7,657 nucleotides of DNA from JBCCBI01 sp039034155 (GTDB taxonomy: Bacteria > Deinococcota > Deinococci > Deinococcales > Trueperaceae). The stretch spans positions 1 through 7,657 of the forward strand of contig JBCCBI010000274.1 of assembly GCA_039034155.1 (NCBI GenBank). The letters run 5' to 3'. The notes beneath the pieces are model-generated. The model saw only the letters and a list, made by a program, of their open reading frames with translations, had not been told where the DNA came from and ran no database searches. Positions within the stretch are counted from its first letter, which is position 1. Every line of letters begins with the position of its first letter. Made by a program: the position numbers and the translations under genes. Below, one piece after another: positions 1 to 5,301 of this stretch.

Positions 1-2
1 GT

Positions 3-341
3 CCTGTGATGGTTTTACCTCGATTTGTTTGGCCAGGTGCGGATCCCATTCGACTTAACTTCTCTGATCCTGAAGGACATAGCGTGCGATGGGTTGGCGC
101 AGACGTTAGTTTGGTATATCCATCAAGCGAATTTAGTGTATTGAACCCAAATGAGGAAGTTACTATCACTACAGATCTAAGGAACGTAGGGCAAGAGAAT
201 GAGCCAGTTTCTTACAGGTATATTCTTTCTAAAGAGGGAAGCTATCAAATTTCAGCCGAGTACGTTACTCCTTTTCCAAGTGAATTTCCTCCACTGACAT
301 CCACCTCAAATACTGTTACATTTATTGTTAAATCTAACTAA
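3..341 (+). CDS. 3' end of an uncharacterised protein with an Ig-like beta-sandwich segment (partial at left edge)
   Basis: The frame is open to the left edge, so the true start is probably outside the window; a GTG at 6 and an ATG at 9 are possible internal starts but no ribosome binding site can be seen. The visible part is about 111 residues, has no cysteine and is rich in Ser, Thr, Pro and alternating hydrophobic residues. The order is a hydrophobic strand, then a segment like 'F-x-V-L-N-P-N-E-E-V-T-I', then 'G-S-Y-Q-I-S-A-E-Y', then a final 'S-N-T-V-T-F-I-V' strand. This order is typical of small Ig-like domains in secreted proteins, including the non-catalytic part of lysine-specific metalloendopeptidase-like proteins and BsuPI-type inhibitors; that comparison is from memory of the pattern. 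No catalytic motif is visible. The gene ends TAA followed directly by TAG (339-344). It converges on the MFS gene at 435-1622. It is visibly more AT-rich than the rest of the window and lacks the CTCGAG word. Function unknown. Confidence 0.6.
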   Translation, partial: PVMVLPRFVWPGADPIRLNFSDPEGHSVRWVGADVSLVYPSSEFSVLNPNEEVTITTDLRNVGQENEPVSYRYILSKEGSYQISAEYVTPFPSEFPPLTSTSNTVTFIVKSN

Positions 342-434
342 TAGCGTAGTGGGATAGCAATGGACATCAATATCTTCGATCTCACGTTATTAGCAGGTAA
401 GTAGACACATCACCCATTTTGAGATATTTGCTTC

Positions 435-1622
435 CTAAGGTACAGACGCAGGTGTCCGCCTGTTAGTTTCTGGGACGCTAAACGCAAACAAACTTGTGCC
501 CACAAGCCCCACACAAGCAATAACAATAGTGCCTGCGCCTAGGGTAAGTGCATCTGCAATAGTGCCAATAATCAGCGGGCTGATGACGCCGCCGCCATCC
601 CCAATAAGCCGCCACACACCTAAAAACTCACCGAGCGAAGCTTTGGGAGCCAGGTCGGCACCTAAGGTCATCATGGTGCCTGAGCCAAGGCCGTTACCAA
701 AGCCAATTAAACACGCGGCTGCTAGTAAAGTTCCAAACCCCGTGCTAAGTGGCACCAGCAACATGCCAATGGACTGAATGAGGAAACACGGCACAATGGC
801 GTATTTGCGTCCAAAGTTGTCCATGAGCCAGCCGGCTGGATAAAATAATGACATGTCAACAAGGGCAGATAACGACAAAATCCAGCCGACGGCAGCAACA
901 TCTAGCTCGAGCACACTACTTGCGACCAGCGGAATAACCACCTTGCGCCCTGCCCGTACCCCTTGCGCGCAAAGTTGAGCCAGCCCAGCTGTTGCTAGTA
1001 AGGTGCGGTTGTCATAGGCAACTTTGGCAAGGTGCCGCCGGGCAGATTCTCGTGTAGAGTCGTTAGGGCTGTGCTCAGATTCACCCCTTCTTGCAAACAC
1101 AATTACACTAATGACCGACGCAACACTAAACCCAGCACAAAGTGCAAACGGTAAACTAAGCCCGGCCCGACTGGCAACGGTGCCGGCAAGTAATGGCCCT
1201 ACAAACACGCCAATGCGGTTGACACCACCAAAAATGGCAATGGCTCGGCCGCGTCCGTGACTACTGGCGTTTTCTGCTAAGTAGGCGTGTCTAGAAACAT
1301 TGAATAAGCCCGCACCCACGCCAGCTAGCACTCGCAACACAAGCATCCCCCAAGCAGCCTCAGTCAGTACCAACGCAGCCGCTGTCACTGCCAAGGCTAA
1401 CCCACCAGCTATCATGACAACCTTGCGGTCAATACGCCGTAAGAGCGTCCCAGCTGGAATATCGGTTAAGAGCATGCCAATAGCCTCACCTGCTAAAATG
1501 ACGCCCACTAAGCCGTAAGAAAACCCAGCACCACGGGCATAGAGCGGTAGTACCGTGGCCATCATGCCGTCACTAATGGCGATGAGTAAGGTTGGCAAGT
1601 AAACGGGTAAGAGTAGCTGCAT
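435..1622 (-). CDS. MFS transporter, probable drug/small-molecule exporter
   Basis: The 395-residue product has the usual length and hydrophobicity of a 12-helix major facilitator permease of the inner membrane. The N-terminal half has a motif-A-like loop after helix 2 (about residues 54-68, D-I-P-A-G...R-R-I-D-R-K) and a motif-B-like helix 4 (R97-V-L-A-G-V-G-A-G-L). A hydrophilic central loop spans about 178-206. The C-terminal half repeats the motif A loop (about 262-273, P-A-G-W-L-M-D-N-F-G-R-K). Helix 10-11 is glycine-rich (307-316). In family terms this is a proton-coupled antiporter or related exporter; the substrate cannot be read from the sequence. The ATG at 1622 is preceded by GAAGGAG only 4 nt away, a short but usable spacing. 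It is divergent from the MFS gene at 1988 and convergent with the partial gene at the left edge. The sequence is not similar enough to the second MFS gene to suggest a recent duplication. Confidence 0.9.
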   Translation of the reverse strand: MQLLLPVYLPTLLIAISDGMMATVLPLYARGAGFSYGLVGVILAGEAIGMLLTDIPAGTLLRRIDRKVVMIAGGLALAVTAAALVLTEAAWGMLVLRVLAGVGAGLFNVSRHAYLAENASSHGRGRAIAIFGGVNRIGVFVGPLLAGTVASRAGLSLPFALCAGFSVASVISVIVFARRGESEHSPNDSTRESARRHLAKVAYDNRTLLATAGLAQLCAQGVRAGRKVVIPLVASSVLELDVAAVGWILSLSALVDMSLFYPAGWLMDNFGRKYAIVPCFLIQSIGMLLVPLSTGFGTLLAAACLIGFGNGLGSGTMMTLGADLAPKASLGEFLGVWRLIGDGGGVISPLIIGTIADALTLGAGTIVIACVGLVGTSLFAFSVPETNRRTPASVP

Positions 1623-1626
1623 GACG

Positions 1627-1633
1627 CTCCTTC
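1627..1633 (-). promoter_or_regulatory. Shine-Dalgarno site of the left MFS gene
   Basis: On the minus strand the sequence GAAGGAG ends 4 nt before the ATG at 1622. It supports that start codon over internal ones, although the spacing is tighter than the usual 6-9 nt. Confidence 0.6.
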
Positions 1634-1944
1634 AAGTAGCACATGAGGGGTAATGATGTTCCACGCACGGTGATTGTTGTTTCAGTAACTATTGCCGTGG
1701 TGAGCAGGTCTACCATCATAGCGGATGCAGTGTTCAAGAATGACCAGCTCGAGAAATATTTTCACACACCATCAACAAGACAGCCTCAAAGTTGTTTATA
1801 TTTTGCCAAGATAGCTTCCCTTACGTCATCTTTTGATGCACACTATGATTTGTTCGACCTCGAGTAGCAACTTTAGACTTGGTTCATAAGCATCTTGTGG
1901 ACAAGGATACTGTACATCTCAATCCAGTAACTTGGATATTGTTT

Positions 1945-1957
1945 ACATTGACAATGT
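1945..1957. promoter_or_regulatory. Perfect 13-bp palindrome ACATTGACAATGT, candidate operator upstream of the Fsr-like MFS gene
   Basis: The arms are six bases each (ACATTG and CAATGT) around one central A. The palindrome contains a TTGACA hexamer (1948-1953) that matches the sigma-70 -35 consensus, and it ends 30 bp before the ATG at 1988. The region 17 bp downstream (near 1971) is a poor -10 match; an alternative reading is TTGTTT (1939-1944) as -35 with a weak -10 near 1963. In either case the palindrome would overlap the promoter, which is where a repressor would sit. That it is an operator is inference; no regulator gene is adjacent. Confidence 0.35.
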
Positions 1958-1987
1958 CTCTGCATAGAAGGTGATAGCCTTAACACT

Positions 1988-3205
1988 ATGTCTGTCTCTA
2001 CCCATGCTACCCGTAACCGCCTCACCCTTACAGGCTCGAGCCTAGCTGCACTACTTATTGTCTCACACGCGTTTAATGATGGGTTTGCCAATTTGCTACC
2101 TGCACTGCTGCCTACCATTCAAGCGCGGTTTGAGCTTAGTGAAACCGTGCTAGCTGTGTTTGTAGCGACAAATTCACTGACAGCAAACGTACTACAACCC
2201 CTGTTTGGGGCACTGTCTGACCGCTGGGGTAAACGGTTGGTGGGGTCGCTAGGACTGCTGGCAGTATCCGTCTTGTTGAGTTTTATTGCAAGTGCCATGA
2301 CCTTATGGTTATTTTTTATACTTTTAGCATTTGGGAGTTTAGGGTCAGCCGCGTTTCATCCATCTGCCACGAGCATTGTGCGCGCAGCTAGCGGTAAAAG
2401 TTCCAACAAGAGCTTGTGGCTTGCTTGCTTTACGTCTGCGGGGCCTGCTGGTTCTGCGCTAGCACCTATTGCTGTGCTGGCGATTATTCGCAGTTTTGGC
2501 GTACAACGCGTGCCTTGGCTCATGATTCCGGGGGTGATTATGGCGCTTGCCATTTACACGTTTACGCCTCAACAAGACCGCGCGACAGGTAGCAGACGTC
2601 CCAAACTTATCGATTGGCAGTTGGTGCGGGGCCCGGTGGGCTTACTAGCGCTCGCAGGTGTCATGCGCAGTATGGCGTTTATAGGGTTTTCCAACGCCAT
2701 GCCCCTTTACTTAGTGCAGATTCACAACTACGCTCAAGACGCCAGCATCATCGGTGGGACGGTTGCGTTGTACAGTGCGTCTTCGGCAGTTGGGGTGCTT
2801 TTGTCTGGCTTTCTCGAGCCTCGCTTGGGGCGTAAGCGACTGATTATCGGCTGCATGTTGGCATCGCTCCCACTCATGATTATTGTCTTACAAGTTGTGC
2901 CCGGTAGTTTAGTCTATTACGTACTTATCGCGTTATGTGGTGCGCTCACCAATGCACCCGTGCCGCTATTGGTTGTTACCGCCCAAGACCTTGCTCCCCA
3001 TGCGGTCGCGACGGCGTCGGGCATGCTTATGGGCCTCACCTGGGGCACAGCTGGGATTCTCTACATTGGCATTGGGCGTTTGCAAGAGGTGTGGGGCATT
3101 CAACCTGCCATGATGGTCAGCTTTGTGTTTTTGATACCCTCAGCGATTCTTACTTCTATTATTTTGGACCGAGCACTGCCTCAGGGGACATCAACTAGAT
3201 CTTAA
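1988..3205 (+). CDS. MFS transporter, fosmidomycin-resistance-like (Fsr-type) family
   Basis: The 405-residue product is a predicted 12-helix inner-membrane permease. Features typical of the Fsr-like branch are visible. Helix 1 has S-H-A-F-N-D-G-F-A-N-L-L-P-A-L-L-P (about residues 26-42). The next segment is N-S-L-T-x-N-V-L-Q-P-L-F-G-A-L-S-D-R-W-G-K-R (62-83), which holds MFS motif A. G-S-A-A-F-H-P lies at 119-125, and A-Q-D-L-A-P...A-S-G-M-L-M-G near 332-349 in the second half. Family members include fosmidomycin and related drug exporters; the actual substrate is not known. The ATG at 1988 gives a short polar N-terminus before helix 1. The only Shine-Dalgarno-like word, AAGGTGA at 1968-1974, is 13 nt away, so initiation may be weak or controlled. 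The gene is divergent from the MFS gene at 435-1622, and the two may share a control region. Confidence 0.9.
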   Translation: MSVSTHATRNRLTLTGSSLAALLIVSHAFNDGFANLLPALLPTIQARFELSETVLAVFVATNSLTANVLQPLFGALSDRWGKRLVGSLGLLAVSVLLSFIASAMTLWLFFILLAFGSLGSAAFHPSATSIVRAASGKSSNKSLWLACFTSAGPAGSALAPIAVLAIIRSFGVQRVPWLMIPGVIMALAIYTFTPQQDRATGSRRPKLIDWQLVRGPVGLLALAGVMRSMAFIGFSNAMPLYLVQIHNYAQDASIIGGTVALYSASSAVGVLLSGFLEPRLGRKRLIIGCMLASLPLMIIVLQVVPGSLVYYVLIALCGALTNAPVPLLVVTAQDLAPHAVATASGMLMGLTWGTAGILYIGIGRLQEVWGIQPAMMVSFVFLIPSAILTSIILDRALPQGTSTRS

Positions 3206-3559
3206 ACACAGACCCTAGAAATAGACCCCGAGGCAGGTATTGCTCTAACAAGTTTGGCTAGGTAGTTGAGGGTGTAACTGAGAAGACTTTGTTGTGTTTG
3301 TGGTATGCATCAACTGAACGCGCATCACAAGATATTTAAGTCCTTTGTAGATAAGCCAAGACAGATAAATCATCGTGCTGTGCCTCGCTGAACGTGATGG
3401 TGAAGGTGATGTTTTTGGGTGGTTTCTCGAGCAGCGTCCAATTGTTGAGTTGACGATGATTGAAATGACCGCAAACGGTGGTCAACGGGCACACCATCCA
3501 ATCCAAAGATGAGGTGACCAAGGACGTAGCAGACTTGCTCGAGCTTATTCAAACCTTGC
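3206..3559. other. Gene-poor 354-bp interval between convergent genes
   Basis: This lies between the end of the Fsr-like MFS gene and the end of the MDR oxidoreductase gene. No known protein is recognisable. The longest local minus-strand frame confined to it (3336-3521, TTG start, about 61 codons) has no good ribosome binding site and no familiar motif, and a longer overlapping frame (3370-3705) runs into the oxidoreductase gene. A small inverted repeat, TGACC...GGTCA with nested ACCG-caaa-CGGT, lies near 3465-3485, too weak to call a terminator. Two CTCGAG words are at 3426 and 3538. It may be a gene remnant or simply untranslated DNA. Confidence 0.5.
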
Positions 3560-4630
3560 CTAGGCATGGGCCAAGCTCCTTTCTGTTGGTAGTACCTGTT
3601 CTGATGTGTCATCAGGTTGCTGCTGTTTATTGAGACTTTGAGAGTGAGTTGAGGTTGGCGCGACCACGGTGATGGCAACATTGCCTTTTTTGTGACCACG
3701 GTCAACGTAGTGGTGGGCGGCTACAATGTCCTCGAGCGGGTAGTAACTATCAATCACTGTGCGCAGGTTGCCAGCTTCAATGAGGGTTTTGATGTGCTCG
3801 AGCTCTTCCGGACGTTCCGGTGGACTTTGCCCTAGAATCAACGTTTGAGAGCTTGTAAGCATCGCCCACAGCATCTGCAAACTAGGCACGGGTGAGGTGC
3901 AGTTTAAATAGCTACCCTTTGGTTTAAGCGCACGCAAGCAAGCTCTGAAGGGTGCTTTGTTGACGACATCAAACACAACATCGTAGTGACTTGTGCCAAG
4001 GCTAAAATTACTTTGCGTATAGTCAATTGCCTCATCTGCACCTAGGGAACGAACTAGCTCGAGGTTAGTTGGCCCGCACACCGCCGTCACCTTGGCACCC
4101 CAATATTTGGCCAGTTGCACCGCGTAACTGCCGACACTGCCCGACGCACCGTAAATAAGCACATGTTGCCCAGCTTGCAGGTTGGCTTTGCGCAGGTAGT
4201 GCCAGGCTGTGCGTGCGCCAATCGGCACGGTGGCGGCTTCTTCATAACTCATGTTGGTAGGTTTGGTGGCAACGGCAACGTCCTCAGCTAAGCAGATGTA
4301 CTCGGCATACGCGCCAAACTTGGGCAGCGCGCTGGCAAAGACTTGATCGCCCGACTTAAAACGACGTACCGACGTGCCAACAGCCTCAACCTCACCTGCA
4401 AGTTCAGCGCCCAGCACAGTTCGTTTGGGACGTCTAAAGCCCAACATGAGGCGAGCTGGTAGCCATATGGATTTGGGGACATTAAATCCGCGTAATCGGC
4501 AATCTGCCACGGACACCGTTGTGGCGTGAATTTTAATGAGTAGCTCATCACCAGAAGGAACAGGTTTAGGGCGTTCAGCAGGGTGCAATACATCTGGCGG
4601 ACCGTAACTTGGACAGCTAATCGCTTTCAT
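3560..4630 (-). CDS. Zinc-independent MDR family NAD(P)-dependent oxidoreductase (quinone oxidoreductase-like)
   Basis: The 356-residue product is a cytosolic medium-chain dehydrogenase/reductase. The N-terminal GroES-like domain starts M-K-A-I...Y-G-P-P-D-V-L, with P-x-P-x-x-x-E-L-L-I-K-I near 23-34 and L-G-A-E-L-A-G-E-V near 73-81. The Rossmann domain has the dinucleotide-binding motif G-A-S-G-S-V-G at 161-167, followed by A-V-Q-L-A-K. The family's C-terminal G-H-K-x-G-N-V-A-I lies at 312-320. The zinc-ligand G-H-E motif is replaced by G-A-E and there is no structural four-cysteine cluster, so a zinc-free quinone or enone reductase type is likely, probably using NADPH. The substrate is unknown. 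An in-frame start at 4681 would overlap the upstream gene; the ATG at 4630 matches the family's N-terminus and has AGGGAG 6 nt upstream. A polar, glutamine-rich tail of about 33 residues (324-356) extends past the family's usual end. It is translated downstream of, and probably coupled to, the DUF6326-like gene. Confidence 0.9.
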   Translation of the reverse strand: MKAISCPSYGPPDVLHPAERPKPVPSGDELLIKIHATTVSVADCRLRGFNVPKSIWLPARLMLGFRRPKRTVLGAELAGEVEAVGTSVRRFKSGDQVFASALPKFGAYAEYICLAEDVAVATKPTNMSYEEAATVPIGARTAWHYLRKANLQAGQHVLIYGASGSVGSYAVQLAKYWGAKVTAVCGPTNLELVRSLGADEAIDYTQSNFSLGTSHYDVVFDVVNKAPFRACLRALKPKGSYLNCTSPVPSLQMLWAMLTSSQTLILGQSPPERPEELEHIKTLIEAGNLRTVIDSYYPLEDIVAAHHYVDRGHKKGNVAITVVAPTSTHSQSLNKQQQPDDTSEQVLPTERSLAHA

Positions 4631-4636
4631 GTATGT

Positions 4637-4646
4637 CTCCCTACCT
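4637..4646 (-). promoter_or_regulatory. Shine-Dalgarno site of the MDR oxidoreductase, containing the stop codon of the upstream gene
   Basis: On the minus strand the sequence AGGTAGGGAG ends 6 nt before the ATG at 4630. The TAG in its middle (4643-4641) is the stop codon of the DUF6326-like gene. Ribosomes ending the first gene therefore stop on the binding site of the second, a standard arrangement for translational coupling. This decides the start at 4630 over the overlapping one at 4681. Confidence 0.7.
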
Positions 4647-5126
4647 GTTGAGGTTGTGGGCATGTTGGAACTGCCGCTCACGTTGTAACTGCCCCCGGCG
4701 TGCTTGCGTTTGCCCCGGCCAGCGCCATGCTAGGTAGCCAATTCCCATCAGAGCCAGTAGCTCAACAGCCGCGTGAAAGGTATCGTCAAGGTCACCAGGA
4801 CCAAAGATCAGGGTAATCGTCACCATAAACAGAGTGGCTAGCAAGTTAGCCCAACGGTTAGCATGTGGTGGCAAAACCCACACCAACACGACCATACTGA
4901 TGGGAATCTGAGCCATAACACCACCTAGCAACAGTAATTCTTCAGTTAAAGGTTGTCCCTTGATACTACCGGTCATCACCTCGGCTAAAAAATCAGGGCG
5001 CAAAAACTCATGAATATCTCGAAAAATAATATTCATGAGTACAAATAGCCATAAACTGGCTAGCAAGGCTTTGGTCTCGAGCACTTTAATGCTGTGCTTA
5101 ATTTGGTCAGATGTCTCAGATGTCAC
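4641..5126 (-). CDS. DUF6326-like four-helix membrane protein
   Basis: The 161-residue product has four hydrophobic segments at about 19-38, 62-84, 91-110 and 115-135, separated by short loops, and a basic polar tail from 138. The order L-L-A-S-L-W-L-F-V-L-M-N, then E-V-M-T-G-S-I-K-G-Q-P-L-T near 49-61, then A-Q-I-P-I-S-M-V near 72-79, then N-R-W-A-N-L-L-A near 90-97 matches what I remember of the DUF6326 family. The biochemical role of that family is unknown. The start is a GTG with AAAGGAG 7 nt upstream; the next ATG lies inside the first helix and would destroy it. The gene sits between a MalT-like regulator gene and an MDR oxidoreductase on the same strand. It ends inside the ribosome binding site of the oxidoreductase, so the two are very likely co-transcribed. 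A membrane partner of the reductase, or a protein of the same stress response, is a guess from context. Confidence 0.85.
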   Translation of the reverse strand: MTSETSDQIKHSIKVLETKALLASLWLFVLMNIIFRDIHEFLRPDFLAEVMTGSIKGQPLTEELLLLGGVMAQIPISMVVLVWVLPPHANRWANLLATLFMVTITLIFGPGDLDDTFHAAVELLALMGIGYLAWRWPGQTQARRGQLQRERQFQHAHNLNR

Positions 5127-5133
5127 TGTGTAA

Positions 5134-5140
5134 CTCCTTT
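5134..5140 (-). promoter_or_regulatory. Shine-Dalgarno site fixing the GTG start of the DUF6326-like gene
   Basis: AAAGGAG on the minus strand ends 7 nt before GTG at 5126. Since the start codon is not ATG, this site is the main support for it. Confidence 0.7.
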
Positions 5141-5217
5141 TAGGTCGATGAGAATCATGTTGCTGTACAACCTAGTTGGAGAATAAACGCAAGCAGGTAT
5201 GACCCAAAAGCTACTAA

Positions 5218-5289
5218 AGTATGGATTTAGGTATTGGTTTGGGTATTGGGTTGAGTATTGGGTTGAGTATTGGTTTAGGGATTAGTTGA
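5218..5289. repeat. Six-copy 12-bp tandem direct repeat between the regulator gene and its downstream operon
   Basis: Units begin at 5218, 5230, 5242, 5254, 5266 and 5278, with plus-strand consensus RGTATTGGKTTR. The four central units (5230-5277) differ from each other at only one to four positions, while the outer two are more degenerate. The plus strand has no C at all from 5215 to 5291 (77 nt). The array lies 12 bp after the LuxR stop codon and 91 bp upstream of the GTG start of the DUF6326-like gene, with ordinary DNA between. It is not translated in any credible frame. It could be a minisatellite, or an array of binding sites for the neighbouring LuxR-type activator, since MalT itself acts on multiple repeated short boxes; the latter is inference. 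Confidence 0.75.
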
Positions 5290-5301
5290 GGCTAAAAACG
5301 C

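Larger units (their letters stand above)
1623..1987. other. 365-bp divergent intergenic region between two MFS genes
   Basis: I see no convincing gene here. A 74-codon plus-strand frame at 1643-1867 has no recognisable domain and no good ribosome binding site, and a minus-strand frame at 1873-2118 overlaps the start of the second MFS gene. The region must hold both divergent promoters. Visible structure includes an imperfect inverted repeat with CACGG/CCGTG outer arms at 1666-1670 and 1695-1699, two related words GGATACTGTACAT (1905-1917) and GGATATTGTTTACAT (1934-1948), and a perfect palindrome at 1945-1957. Two CTCGAG words lie at 1748 and 1859. Confidence 0.6.

Noticed and set aside
360..404. 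14-codon frame (ATG at 360 to TAG at 402) just after the left-edge gene
   Set aside because: It is too short to recognise and its only upstream purine-rich word is weak. It could be the start of a lost gene but there is no support.
369..428. 7-bp inverted repeat AATATCT / AGATATT between the convergent left genes
   Set aside because: The loop is 46 nt, the arms are AT-only apart from one pair, and there is no T-run; it does not behave like a terminator.
1643..1867. 74-codon plus-strand frame in the divergent region
   Set aside because: It has no Shine-Dalgarno sequence, no recognisable domain and odd composition, and it lies where the divergent promoters must be.
1873..2118. 81-codon minus-strand frame
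   Set aside because: It overlaps the start of the well-supported Fsr-like MFS gene antisense and shows no motif.
3465..3485. Inverted repeat TGACC...GGTCA as a terminator for the MDR operon
   Set aside because: The stem is only 4-5 bp with competing pairings, and no U-run follows on the minus strand.
3370..3705. 111-codon minus-strand frame overlapping the end of the MDR gene
   Set aside because: It shares DNA with the MDR C-terminus in another frame, and the product has no recognisable fold; treated as a shadow plus spacer.
5215..5301. Tyr/Gln/Thr-rich translated reading of the 12-bp repeat on the minus strand
   Set aside because: There is no start codon or ribosome binding site in front of it and stops interrupt the frames at the array edges; the array is best read as non-coding.
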